Positions 20,359 to 28,796 of a stretch of 41,857 bases of DNA are shown here, one piece after another. The first letter of the stretch is position 1. The number at the start of each line of letters is the position of its first letter. The translations under genes were made by a program, and so were the position numbers. The notes below the pieces were generated by a model, which saw nothing but the letters and a program-made list of their open reading frames with translations, did no database searches and had not been told where the DNA came from. Origin of the DNA: a virus. The stretch is from positions 1 through 41,857 of IMG/VR virus record IMGVR_UViG_3300025645_000153, one strand, 5' to 3'.

Positions 20359-21873
20359 ATGTCTGATGAAATTAAGTTAGACAAAGCTGAGTCTCTTTCC
20401 CCAAAGCTGGCAGTAGGTAGTGCCTCTGTAGAGGTGGGACAGCCTCACATCATTACAAGCAGTAGGTACATACAGGATCAACGTAAAGCTGAACTTGCTA
20501 TGCCTCGAAGGTTCTGCACATTTGATGCAATGATGTTAGATGACGCAGTTTATAACTCTGTTGATGTAACTAACGCCTTAGTGCTAGAGTCCTTAGACAA
20601 GGGTAAATTTGTTGCTCCTAAAGGCTCTGTGAAAGGTAAGATAGCAGCAGACTTCCTAAACTACAGTATTCGGAATATGACCTTCGGCACTTGGAGAGAT
20701 GCAATAAGCTCTTCTTGTTCTGACTTAAAACATGGGTTCTCCCTTCTAAACTTAGTTACAGAGAAGAGGAAGTACGGGAAGTATAAAGGTAATTGGGTAA
20801 TTAAGAAGCTTGCCCCTCGCACACAGTCCTCAGTCTATGGTTGGGTGTTCGACAAGAACAACAGAGATTTGAAAGGTTTTGTTCAGAAGCCTATGCTAGT
20901 TAAGGACAGAGAGCCTAAAACTAAAGACTTCGCAGGTAATATACCTTTCAATAACATCTCTAATGGAGTCTTGAAGACTAATAACTACCCCTTCATTGAC
21001 TCAAAGAATTTATTACACTTTAGATACAACCCAGTAGATGATAATCCTCAAGGCGACTCCCCCCTCCTTCATTGCTACGATGCTTGGAAAGAGAAGAAGT
21101 TAATTGAGCAGTATGAAGTTATTGGTGTATCAAAGGATATGTCAGGTGTTGTTGTAGTTGATGCTCCACCTGAACTTATAGAGAAGTCAGCAGATCCAAG
21201 TAATTATCCAGCAGAGTATGCAGCTTACCAAGAGCTACAGAAGAATGCAGCAGCGTTACAAGCAGGTACAAGTGCTCTTATAGTCTTATCTAGTGCTATT
21301 GACCCCACCACTAAAGGTAGGGACTACGACATAAGCTTTAAAGGTATTGATGGAGGAGGTAAGCAGTATAAGACCTCTGAGATCATTGACCAGAAACGTA
21401 AGAGTATCTACAACGTATTTGGAGCTGGGTTTCTTCTGTTAGGTCAATCAGGGCATGGCAGTAACGCCCTATCATCTAATCAGATGACTACTCATGACTA
21501 CTATGTTGAGAGAAATGTTGGTTGGAAGGTTGATGCTATTAATAGCCAGCTAGTTCCTCGCCTGCTAGCTATTAACAATATAGAGTTGGATTGGGAAGAT
21601 TTACCAAAGTTTGAAACGATTGATCCTTCTAAACCTGATATTGAAGCTATATCAAAAGCTATCCAAAGGTTAAAAGCTACAGGAGCTATGACCCCAGCAG
21701 CATTAACTAAGTGGTACGAAGACATGGGCTTGCCCATAGAAGGTATCGAGGACTTAGTGTTTGATGATGGAGATACAAGTGACGTAGGTAGAGCTTCTGA
21801 CGGTACATCAGGAAACGGGACATCCCAATCTGGAGGTGCAAGTAGTGACTCCAACTCAGATAATGCAGCATAA
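20359..21873 (+). CDS. Portal protein (Mu gp29/DUF935-like)
   Basis: Dodecameric ring at the capsid vertex through which DNA is packaged and the tail attaches. 504 aa. The central region has the portal-type segments NLLHFRYNPVDDNPQGDSPLLHCY (split here only for position, about residues 214-237) and an Ala-rich helix region (about 278-310), and the C-terminus is Ser/Gly/Asp rich and probably flexible. Position after the terminase and length fit the DUF935/phage portal group. AGGAGA precedes the ATG. Confidence 0.85.
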   Translation: MSDEIKLDKAESLSPKLAVGSASVEVGQPHIITSSRYIQDQRKAELAMPRRFCTFDAMMLDDAVYNSVDVTNALVLESLDKGKFVAPKGSVKGKIAADFLNYSIRNMTFGTWRDAISSSCSDLKHGFSLLNLVTEKRKYGKYKGNWVIKKLAPRTQSSVYGWVFDKNNRDLKGFVQKPMLVKDREPKTKDFAGNIPFNNISNGVLKTNNYPFIDSKNLLHFRYNPVDDNPQGDSPLLHCYDAWKEKKLIEQYEVIGVSKDMSGVVVVDAPPELIEKSADPSNYPAEYAAYQELQKNAAALQAGTSALIVLSSAIDPTTKGRDYDISFKGIDGGGKQYKTSEIIDQKRKSIYNVFGAGFLLLGQSGHGSNALSSNQMTTHDYYVERNVGWKVDAINSQLVPRLLAINNIELDWEDLPKFETIDPSKPDIEAISKAIQRLKATGAMTPAALTKWYEDMGLPIEGIEDLVFDDGDTSDVGRASDGTSGNGTSQSGGASSDSNSDNAA

Positions 21874-21888
21874 CAGAGGAGGTCTATA

Positions 21889-22650
21889 GTGACCCTATTG
21901 AAAGATCTACTGGCTTCCCAAAAGGAAAGCTTAATTAGTAAGAGCACGATGGAGAATAAGAAGTCTATTCTGAGTGCTGCACTAGGCAATACATTTGTTG
22001 ATTGTTGTGAGGATGCTTACACATACCTTTATGACTTTGATGAAGATTTTGCCTACTTTGAGATTTATGATTACGAGTTTGGATTAGAGACTTACTGGAA
22101 AGTAGCCTATGCCACAAACGGTACAGATGTCTCTTTCTCTGAAACTGCTGAGAGAGTTGTTAGGCGTATAGAGTGGGTTGATTTTGTTCCTCTAGAAGAA
22201 ACCTCTACAGAGAAATCAGTCCTTAGAGTACTTACTAAGTTCTTCGGACATTCTCAGGATAACACTCAGCAAGTTATCAAGCAGTTCAATGAAGAGCAAA
22301 TGATAGCCATTGAGCCTCTGTATATTTGTGCTGGTGACGTTGATGGTCACGGAGCTACGATCTCTCTTGATGAGATGAGAGGTATGGTGGGTAGCCTTAA
22401 TAAAGCTATTGATGATGGCACACTCCAATCGTGTTTCTTCCACACACATCAAACTGAAACTTTCACTATTGAGAAAGCTTGGATTAACGAAGCTGAATGC
22501 CTAATTGGTGATTCCCTAGTTAAAGAAGGTCAACCCATTGTTAAAGTACAGTTTAATGACAAAGATGCTTGGGAGCTACGAAAGAATGGAGAGCTACAAG
22601 GATTAAGTATAGGAGCCAAAGGCGTAGTGGAGGCCATAGAGAATGACTAA
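21889..22650 (+). CDS. XkdF-like prohead serine protease
   Basis: Maturation protease expected to cut the scaffold and head proteins during capsid assembly. 253 aa, GTG start after GAGGTC. The N-terminal 110 residues are a separate acidic aromatic domain (DFDEDFAYFEIYDYEFG). The protease part holds the His-bearing FFHTHQTETF (183-192), then IGDSLVKEGQPIVKV, and the candidate nucleophile Ser240 in LQGLSIGAKG, matching XkdF-type proteases. It overlaps the scaffold gene by 8 bp. Confidence 0.8.
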   Translation: MTLLKDLLASQKESLISKSTMENKKSILSAALGNTFVDCCEDAYTYLYDFDEDFAYFEIYDYEFGLETYWKVAYATNGTDVSFSETAERVVRRIEWVDFVPLEETSTEKSVLRVLTKFFGHSQDNTQQVIKQFNEEQMIAIEPLYICAGDVDGHGATISLDEMRGMVGSLNKAIDDGTLQSCFFHTHQTETFTIEKAWINEAECLIGDSLVKEGQPIVKVQFNDKDAWELRKNGELQGLSIGAKGVVEAIEND

Positions 22651-23332
22651 GTTGAAAGATATACAATCAGAACCTAGAGCTACAAGCACCTTAAAAGGTA
22701 TTAACTTCCAGTTTGATGGGGCACATGTAGCATATACATCTGCTGATCAAGGTGGTGCTGCAAGCTTACTAAATGAGCCTTTCTTACTAAAGGCCAAGAA
22801 TATTGACAAACCTTCAGAAGAGCAGCTAGCTATTCTAAGTAAGGTTAATGAAGAATTTACTCCTCTGCACAAGCAGTTGAGTGATACCCAACCCCCCTCC
22901 TCTGTCAAGAGCGATACAGGGGAAACTAAAATGACTAAAGGAAATAAAGATCTTATGTCAGTCGAAAAATTAGAAAAAGCGTTAGCTAAAATTGAGGCAC
23001 TTGAAAAGAACCTCTCTATTGAGAAGGCATCTAATCAGATCGCTTCATACGAATTCACTGAATCTGAAGAAGTGGCTAAAGCTCTAGCTGATCTTAGTGA
23101 TGAAGCTAAAGACGTAGTGCTTAAATCTTACGCAGAGCTTGTCTCAGCTAAAGAAGAAGCTGTGACTAAAGCTGTTGAAGCTGCCAAGGTTGAAGCGCCA
23201 GAAACTGAGTTACAGAAATCATTAAGTGAAGAAGCTGGTGATAGTGGTGAAGCTGAAGTTCAAGCAGAGTTATCTTTTGTAGATAAAGCAAATGCAGCTT
23301 ACGAAAAACTAAATAAAAAAGGAGATAAATAA
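22643..23332 (+). CDS. Head scaffolding protein
   Basis: 229 aa and strongly acidic. Residues 105-185 are predicted coiled coil rich in Glu, Lys and Ala (EKLEKALAKIEALEKNL), as expected of internal scaffold. The C-terminus ends in a short basic helix (AAYEKLNKKGDK) that may bind capsid. An internal ATG with a plausible ribosome site near codon 97 (MTKGNKDLMSVEK) could give a shorter core scaffold. It overlaps the protease at its start and the decoration gene at its end (TAATG). Confidence 0.75.
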   Translation: MTKLKDIQSEPRATSTLKGINFQFDGAHVAYTSADQGGAASLLNEPFLLKAKNIDKPSEEQLAILSKVNEEFTPLHKQLSDTQPPSSVKSDTGETKMTKGNKDLMSVEKLEKALAKIEALEKNLSIEKASNQIASYEFTESEEVAKALADLSDEAKDVVLKSYAELVSAKEEAVTKAVEAAKVEAPETELQKSLSEEAGDSGEAEVQAELSFVDKANAAYEKLNKKGDK

Positions 23333-23817
23333 TGCCTGTAAACTCAACTGGTCGTCCAATTCTATCCGACTTGGTAAAAGGCTACGCAAACTTTGGTAAT
23401 GAGAATGCTGTCCGTTTCAACTTTGATACTGTAGCTGTAGAAGGTGCAGGAACTACTGACAACATTGGTATTCCACTAATCTGGGACAATGCTTCTGGTA
23501 AGTTTGAAGTATATGTTGCACAAGTAATCGCTACAGTAATTTCTACAGGTGGTTCTCCACTTAAAGATGGTTCTGTATTAGGTTTATCTGTTGGTGACAA
23601 GCTTGGCTTGGGCATGAACAAAGAAGATACTAACTTAGCTGACGCTGCTGCACAAATGACTATCTTATATCGTGGTGATGCTGCTATCTCTGAGACTGGT
23701 TTGGTTTGGGGTAGTGCAGATGCTGGTGCTCAAACAGCATTCCTAGCACAGCTTGAACTACAACGTATCACTACTGTTGATAACGCAACTGTTGTAAGCC
23801 CAACTTACACTTCTTAA
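23332..23817 (+). CDS. Head decoration protein
   Basis: 161 aa, small and Gly/Ala/Thr rich with alternating strands, located between the scaffold and the major capsid gene. This position and composition fit trimeric decoration proteins of the lambda gpD/SHP type that stabilise the mature capsid. Recognition rests on context more than on motifs. The ATG overlaps the scaffold stop. Confidence 0.7.
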   Translation: MPVNSTGRPILSDLVKGYANFGNENAVRFNFDTVAVEGAGTTDNIGIPLIWDNASGKFEVYVAQVIATVISTGGSPLKDGSVLGLSVGDKLGLGMNKEDTNLADAAAQMTILYRGDAAISETGLVWGSADAGAQTAFLAQLELQRITTVDNATVVSPTYTS

Positions 23818-23837
23818 TCAAAGGATAATAGACTACA

Positions 23838-24926
23838 ATGAAGATTGAAGCAAATGTAGAAAGTGTTGATAAAGCACTAAGCCACTCAAACGGTAACTCC
23901 TTTGAGATGGAAAATGTAACTGGCGCAGTACAGCGTCAAGAAGTAGCTCCAGGACTTTTAACTGCCTTGTTTAGTGGTGAAGCTAATACCTTCAACCTAA
24001 ATACAACTACTGTTAAGTATGATGATATCACTGAGACTGCTCAATTGCCTGCTGGTAAAGCTTTTGATGCTAAAGGCCCAGATGTTCAGAAAGACAAACC
24101 TCGTCAGTTGATTTATGAAGGTGGTTCTTTTGGTATTCGTGGTAACATGACTCCACAAGATTTATCAGGTAAGCGCAAGTTTGGTACTGATGAGTTTATG
24201 ACTGCTGAAGATTCTGTTGCGACTATGACTCGTAAGATGCAGAAAGGTTGGCAGATGTTTGAGGAGTTAGCTTTCGCTCAACTTCTTACTCTAGATACTA
24301 ACATTACTCTAGGTGGCCCACAAACTGAATATAACTTCTACACAGATATTACAGGTGGTGCTCGTCCCGCTAAAGTAGATATCTTGTTAGGTACTAACAC
24401 TGACGTATGGCAAACCATGCAAGGTCAAGATGAATTACTTCAAACAGAAGTAGAGAAGTCTATGAACTCTTCTAGCATGACTATCTGTTTGTGTGGTAAA
24501 GACTTCTTCAACGGTCGTCTAGTTCTTGAACGTCAAGAAGGTTTAGCTCGTGATATTCGTGGTGCATTAGATCTACAATCTATGCAAGTACCTACTGACA
24601 GCTTCGGCTCTGGTGATGGTAAGTTTAACTATCAGTATTTTGATTCTTTTGATGGTGTTCGTTACATCCGTTATGGTGCATCTATCAATGGTTCTAAGCT
24701 TATTGCTGATGCTGATGCTTACTTGGTTCCTGTTGGCGCTGACAACTTTATGGCTCGTGCATACACTCCTGCACAGACTATGGAATTTGTTAACACTGAA
24801 GCTCAAGCTAAGTATGGCTGGATGAAGCGAGATGACAGCAAGGGTATTACTTTGTGGGAAGAGACTAACGTCCTTTACATGAACCGTAACCCACGTTTGA
24901 TTAGAGCTTTAACCTCTTCTAACTAA
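23838..24926 (+). CDS. Major capsid protein (lambda gpE-like, HK97 fold)
   Basis: Forms the icosahedral shell. 362 aa. The sequence has the pattern of the Phage_cap_E family: an N-terminal arm, a Gly-rich loop segment (YEGGSFGIRGNMTP, about 94-107), the long helix region (VATMTRKMQKGWQMFEELAF) and the A-domain (CLCGKDFFNGRLV; YIRYGASINGSKL). Codon use is more biased here (GGT, GCT, CGT, CGC) than in its neighbours, as expected of the most abundant virion protein. It is followed by the strong terminator at 24945-24970. Confidence 0.9.
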   Translation: MKIEANVESVDKALSHSNGNSFEMENVTGAVQRQEVAPGLLTALFSGEANTFNLNTTTVKYDDITETAQLPAGKAFDAKGPDVQKDKPRQLIYEGGSFGIRGNMTPQDLSGKRKFGTDEFMTAEDSVATMTRKMQKGWQMFEELAFAQLLTLDTNITLGGPQTEYNFYTDITGGARPAKVDILLGTNTDVWQTMQGQDELLQTEVEKSMNSSSMTICLCGKDFFNGRLVLERQEGLARDIRGALDLQSMQVPTDSFGSGDGKFNYQYFDSFDGVRYIRYGASINGSKLIADADAYLVPVGADNFMARAYTPAQTMEFVNTEAQAKYGWMKRDDSKGITLWEETNVLYMNRNPRLIRALTSSN

Positions 24927-24944
24927 TAGAAGTAATAAAGCATT

Positions 24945-24970
24945 GGAGGGTCTGTAAAGACCCTCCCTTT
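24945..24970 (+). terminator. Intrinsic terminator after the major capsid gene
   Basis: Nine-base-pair stem GGAGGGTCT/AGACCCTCC with loop GTAA, followed by CTTTATC. It would reduce transcription of the connector genes relative to the capsid genes. Confidence 0.8.
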
Positions 24971-25033
24971 ATCAATAATCATTATAACTAGTGCTTATTG
25001 ATAAAGTTCATTGCATTACACAGGACAAACTTG

Positions 25034-25465
25034 ATGGCAGCTATTAACATTCCAACCCTTGTGACAGATACAAAGAGTTATCTACCTGCTTCAAATGTCT
25101 TAACAGATACAGAGCTTACTAGAATAGCAACATCTGTAGTCACATACCAGATACCAGAAGACGATGACATCTACTACTCTGAAGCTCTATGTAAGACTCT
25201 GAAGGCAGCAGCTTTCCTTAATAAGTCTAAGTATGTAGTAGATAAAGCAGCTATTAAAGAAGAGAGAGTAGGCGGCATCTCAGTAGAGAGGTTCCAAGGC
25301 ACAGGAAGTAAGGTATGGGATGAGTATATAAAAACTCTTCCTGATGTATGTCCTTATCTTCCTGGAGGTGGCTACTCTCCATCTATAGCTATCGGCATAT
25401 TTATTAATCCAGGAGATCCTGTAGTAGTAGATGACTGCCCAGATGAATCAGAATTAACACTATAA
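25034..25465 (+). CDS. Head-tail adaptor protein (DUF4054-like)
   Basis: 143 aa from ATG 25034, chosen because AGGACA precedes it; a TTG at 24998 extends the frame without a ribosome site. It is a mostly helical N-terminal bundle (LTDTELTRIATSVVTYQI, AAFLNKSKYVV) with a Pro/Gly-rich C-terminus, as in connector proteins that sit on the portal. Context after the capsid gene supports this. Confidence 0.65.
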   Translation: MAAINIPTLVTDTKSYLPASNVLTDTELTRIATSVVTYQIPEDDDIYYSEALCKTLKAAAFLNKSKYVVDKAAIKEERVGGISVERFQGTGSKVWDEYIKTLPDVCPYLPGGGYSPSIAIGIFINPGDPVVVDDCPDESELTL

Positions 25466-25477
25466 CAGGAATAGATA

Positions 25478-25732
25478 ATGGCTACAACCTCAACACCTTT
25501 TGACGATACAGCTTATGTATTAATATCAAGTGCTACAGATGTACTTGCACAGAATTCAAGTAACTCCCCTATCAGAGTCGTATTAGCTGCTTCACTTCCA
25601 GCAGCAGGAACAACTGACTATGGTGTCCTCCCTCCTTTCGATGGAATCACTAAGACAGGTGGAGTGCCAGCAGGAAACATATACATGAGAGCAGAAGAAA
25701 GTAAGAAAGGCAAAGGTACTGCATTCGTATAG
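25478..25732 (+). CDS. Hypothetical virion-module protein, 84 aa
   Basis: Small Ala/Ser/Thr-rich beta protein (AYVLISSATDVLAQNSSNSP) of unknown role, placed between the adaptor and the head-fibre gene. It may be a capsid or fibre accessory protein; the evidence is only position and composition. Confidence 0.6.
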   Translation: MATTSTPFDDTAYVLISSATDVLAQNSSNSPIRVVLAASLPAAGTTDYGVLPPFDGITKTGGVPAGNIYMRAEESKKGKGTAFV

Positions 25733-25753
25733 AGTAAGATAAAGGAGATTGGA

Positions 25754-25903
25754 ATGGATACAATCAATACATCACTGCTAGATTGGGTGCTTAATAAGTT
25801 TCCTCTGGCTACTACTCAAGACATATTCCTACTTCAAGAGGATGGGTTTTTCCTTCTGCAGGAAGATGGGTTTAAGATAATCATAGGGACAGAGGGAGTT
25901 TAG
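25754..25903 (+). CDS. Short protein with tandem LLQEDGF repeat, 49 aa
   Basis: ATG 25754 follows AAAGGAGAT. Residues 26-40 contain the tandem repeat FLLQEDGF-FLLQEDGF. The stop TAG is adjacent to the ATG of the fibre gene (TAGATG), so the two are co-translated. Such short repeats occur in small phage fibre or cement proteins, but no family is certain. Confidence 0.55.
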   Translation: MDTINTSLLDWVLNKFPLATTQDIFLLQEDGFFLLQEDGFKIIIGTEGV

Positions 25904-27220
25904 ATGGCAGACTCAACAATATTAAATTTACCAGCATCAGGTGTCTTGGATGGCACAGAGACAGTCCCAATAGTTCAAGGTGGCACTACTAAGAGGACAA
26001 CTATTAATAGTCTACTTGGTGTGGGTATAGAGAGTCTTGTAGTAGTTAAGGCAGCAAGTGACCTTTCAGGAGTGCTAGACTCGACTAAAGAATACTTCCT
26101 TGATGGCCTAATAGATATGGGAACAACATCTGTAGAAGTTCCAGCAGGCGGCTTGCACATGTCTAGCTACAACTTTGAGATTGCTGGGCTATATTCTACA
26201 GAGAATAACTATAGTATGTTTACCTCTCCTGTAGGTGGATCTGGTAATGTCCTCTTTCAAGACATGCTCTTTGAAGTGACAGGTTCAAATTCCCAAGTAT
26301 ATGACTTAGTTGGAGATACAGGTTTTGAGGCTATAGAAGTTGACAGAATTAATTATAACAACTGTACATCACTAGGAACCATACTGAACTATAGGCAAGG
26401 TCTTGAGGAAGGTACAGGACGTTTTGGAGGTACACCTACTTTAACTCTAGATGGAGTATGGGTAGGGGGTTTCAGGATAACTACTTCAATAGTAAGAAAC
26501 CTATCAGCAGGAATGACTGAACCCTTGTTTAAGGCTGGAGCGACCTTCCAGATGTCTAGCAGGTTCCTTACAGATATTAACTGTGACCTACCAGCTTCAG
26601 CAGCGTTACTAGATTTTAGCCAAGCAAACTTCCCTAATCCATCAACCTTACAATTGAATGGTGCTATCATAACAAGGGATGGTGTAACTAACCCTCTTGA
26701 CAGTAATATATCACCTAATATATCTAAAGCAGATCTAGCATCTTCATGGACTAATAATGTTGGAGCAGAGAATACATTTGTAGGGGGTATGGCTAACGTA
26801 TCTTCTGAAGTAACTACAAGTATAGCCACTCAAGGAGTCTTTTATGATCTTGCAGGGACATACACTACCTCAGACTTACAACATTTCGACAGCCCTGCTA
26901 ATGGACAACTCAGGCACACAGGCTTAGATCCAAGGTCTTATAAGATTACTTCAGACTTAGTTATTAGGAACACAGCAGGTGAGGTGCTTCTGATTAAAGT
27001 AGTTAAGTGGGATAACAGTGCATCAATGTTTGTAGATGTAGCCACTCAAGAAAGATTGGTAAACAGTTTGTCTGGGCCAAGAGATGTAGCTTTCTTTAAC
27101 ATGATAACAACAGTAGATTTAGATCAGAATGATTATGTAAAGTTACAAGTAGCTAACGCATCAGGAAATGCAGATGTGATAGCAGAGGTAGATAGCTTTT
27201 TCCTAGTAGAGCAGAGGTAA
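25904..27220 (+). CDS. Fibre-like virion protein, probable head fibre
   Basis: 438 aa. The N-terminus (LPASGVLDGTETVPIVQGG, residues 7-25) is the short motif that begins many phage fibre and spike proteins. The middle has beta-helix-like repeats with Asn/Ser turns. The last 130 residues (from about GVFYDLAGTYTTSDLQ) resemble a C1q/TNF-like jelly roll. Its place among head-completion genes, not tail fibre genes, argues for a fibre on the capsid. A receptor-binding function is possible. Confidence 0.65.
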   Translation: MADSTILNLPASGVLDGTETVPIVQGGTTKRTTINSLLGVGIESLVVVKAASDLSGVLDSTKEYFLDGLIDMGTTSVEVPAGGLHMSSYNFEIAGLYSTENNYSMFTSPVGGSGNVLFQDMLFEVTGSNSQVYDLVGDTGFEAIEVDRINYNNCTSLGTILNYRQGLEEGTGRFGGTPTLTLDGVWVGGFRITTSIVRNLSAGMTEPLFKAGATFQMSSRFLTDINCDLPASAALLDFSQANFPNPSTLQLNGAIITRDGVTNPLDSNISPNISKADLASSWTNNVGAENTFVGGMANVSSEVTTSIATQGVFYDLAGTYTTSDLQHFDSPANGQLRHTGLDPRSYKITSDLVIRNTAGEVLLIKVVKWDNSASMFVDVATQERLVNSLSGPRDVAFFNMITTVDLDQNDYVKLQVANASGNADVIAEVDSFFLVEQR

Positions 27221-27222
27221 TT

Positions 27223-27384
27223 ATGACAGCAAGACGAATAATCAAAGATAAAGAAGGCAACATCATAGAGGATGTTGAAGTGGATGTATCCTCAAAGGTG
27301 AAACCTAATGTTGAAAGCAAAAGTAATAAAAAAGAAAAACGGAGCCACATCAAAGCTTCTAAAGAGCCTACAGAGCTTACATAA
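27223..27384 (+). CDS. Hypothetical basic protein, 53 aa, overlapping
   Basis: Small Lys/Glu-rich protein (ARRIIKDKEGNIIEDVEV start). It starts two bases after the fibre stop and overlaps the next gene by 77 bp in another frame, which is unusually long for this genome. It may be a minor connector protein or a shadow; the good charge pattern and position favour a real gene only weakly. Confidence 0.4.
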   Translation: MTARRIIKDKEGNIIEDVEVDVSSKVKPNVESKSNKKEKRSHIKASKEPTELT

Positions 27385-27811
27385 CAGTAGTGTAGAGGTA
27401 GGGCATTTCAAGTCTAGTGGCCTACATGGTGACTCAGATCTAACCTATCCAGAACTACTTAAGATATGGTCTTTAGGTGCTGCTAAAGGTAATGAGGGAG
27501 TTGTTAGAAATCCCCTCTTATCTTTCTCTTTCTCTGAGATACAGTCTCATAAGATACATAGACACCCAGACATCAAAGCAGCATACCGTAGGTGGTCTAA
27601 GAACGTCCTTAATAGCTCCTCTACGGCCTCTTTGCTTGATGACATAGGGATAGTACTACGAAGGGATTACGCCTCTGTATTTGGCCGTATAGGGCCTTAT
27701 ATGCCACCTACGAAGAACACCAATACCCCAATGTTTGATTCTGGTGAGTTAGCAGCTAATGCAGCTTATCGTACATCAAAGGGTAACACAGTGAAGGAGT
27801 TAAGTAAATAG
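27308..27811 (+). CDS. Head-tail joining/virion morphogenesis protein
   Basis: 167 aa, ATG 27308 with AAGGTG upstream. Basic N-terminus (MLKAKVIKKKNG). The C-terminal segment with PYMPPTKNTNTPMFDSGEL (about 132-150) resembles the pattern of virion-morphogenesis and HK97 gp10-like tail completion proteins, where a Pro-rich loop precedes a Thr/Asp/Gly-Leu turn. The gene order (adaptor, this, stopper, terminator, sheath) agrees. Confidence 0.6.
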   Translation: MLKAKVIKKKNGATSKLLKSLQSLHNSSVEVGHFKSSGLHGDSDLTYPELLKIWSLGAAKGNEGVVRNPLLSFSFSEIQSHKIHRHPDIKAAYRRWSKNVLNSSSTASLLDDIGIVLRRDYASVFGRIGPYMPPTKNTNTPMFDSGELAANAAYRTSKGNTVKELSK

Positions 27812-28182
27812 TGTTGTCATTATTAAGAATACCCATGACTATCTCTAGAGCGCAAGGGGGGGAATATGATGCTAATAGAAACTATGTAGATAATCCTCCT
27901 GAGCTATTCGATACAATGTCTAGCATCCAACCTTACAAGAAAGGTAAAGATCAAGTAGTACTTCCAGAGGGTATCAGATCTGAGGATGCACTAGTTGTGT
28001 GGACTAAGGATGAGCTTAGAGTAGCAGACCAGTTTAATAACCTAAAAGCTGATGAGACAACTATTGATGGCAGGGAGTATGTAGTCTTCTTTGTTAGTAA
28101 TTGGAATAGGCATGGCCTCAGCATAGATCACTATGAAGCTATCATTATCAGAAAAGATAAAGCACCTAATGGGAGTTTGTAA
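27811..28182 (+). CDS. Head closure (stopper) protein
   Basis: 123 aa with GTG start overlapping the previous stop. A beta-rich sequence with SIQPYKKGKDQVVLPEG and a central strand pair VVWTKDELRVAD resembles head-closure connector proteins (SPP1 gp16-like) of myoviruses. The assignment rests on fold-like pattern and on position between the joining protein and the tail terminator. Confidence 0.6.
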   Translation: MLSLLRIPMTISRAQGGEYDANRNYVDNPPELFDTMSSIQPYKKGKDQVVLPEGIRSEDALVVWTKDELRVADQFNNLKADETTIDGREYVVFFVSNWNRHGLSIDHYEAIIIRKDKAPNGSL

Positions 28183-28766
28183 TGGCACTAGACTATGAGG
28201 TAATAGTAAACGAATTCATAAGGGTTGCAGAGGAAGGAGTGGGGACTGACCTATCAACTATTAATGTAGGAGGTGTTCAAACCCCCTCTGTTATTAAGTC
28301 AAGAGATCCAGCCACCACACCTAGCTATCCTTATATAGTTGTTGACATACTAAGTACTGTTAAGACTAATGGGTGGCTTCTAGATGAAGGTATTGATGAG
28401 CTAGACCAACCTTACTTCGAGACTAACTACAAACTCCTTTTACAATATACAGTGTACGGCGGCAATGCTAATAGTATTGCTCATAAACTAGAATCCTTCT
28501 TTAGAATAGGCAGGGTGCTAGACACTATATACACTAACACTACAGGCAAGCTTGAGCAGACATTTGATGTCAATAGCCTTCCTGAAAGTCTGGCAACAGA
28601 CAACTTAGAAGTTGCAGCATTTAATCTTACATTTAACATAACTGATCGTGTTACAGATATACAACAAGGTGTGTTTGATACTATCAATCTTGATGGTGAA
28701 TTAGCTAAGAATGTAGATGACCCATCACCACTTCCATTAGACGTATTTGTTACGTCAGTACCTTAA
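28182..28766 (+). CDS. Tail terminator/neck protein (gp12-like, LIC_12616 family)
   Basis: 194 aa. The pattern SYPYIVVDILSTVKTNGW (about 48-65), followed by strands and an AAFNLTFNITDRV element, is typical of neck terminators that cap the tail tube. It starts within the stop of the previous gene (TAATG) and precedes the tail sheath gene. Confidence 0.65.
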   Translation: MALDYEVIVNEFIRVAEEGVGTDLSTINVGGVQTPSVIKSRDPATTPSYPYIVVDILSTVKTNGWLLDEGIDELDQPYFETNYKLLLQYTVYGGNANSIAHKLESFFRIGRVLDTIYTNTTGKLEQTFDVNSLPESLATDNLEVAAFNLTFNITDRVTDIQQGVFDTINLDGELAKNVDDPSPLPLDVFVTSVP

Positions 28767-28796
28767 AACTAAAAACTCTCAAAAGGGGATAAAATC

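Noticed and set aside
24998-25033. TTG start extending the adaptor protein by 12 residues
   Set aside because: No ribosome site before it, while AGGACA precedes the ATG at 25034.
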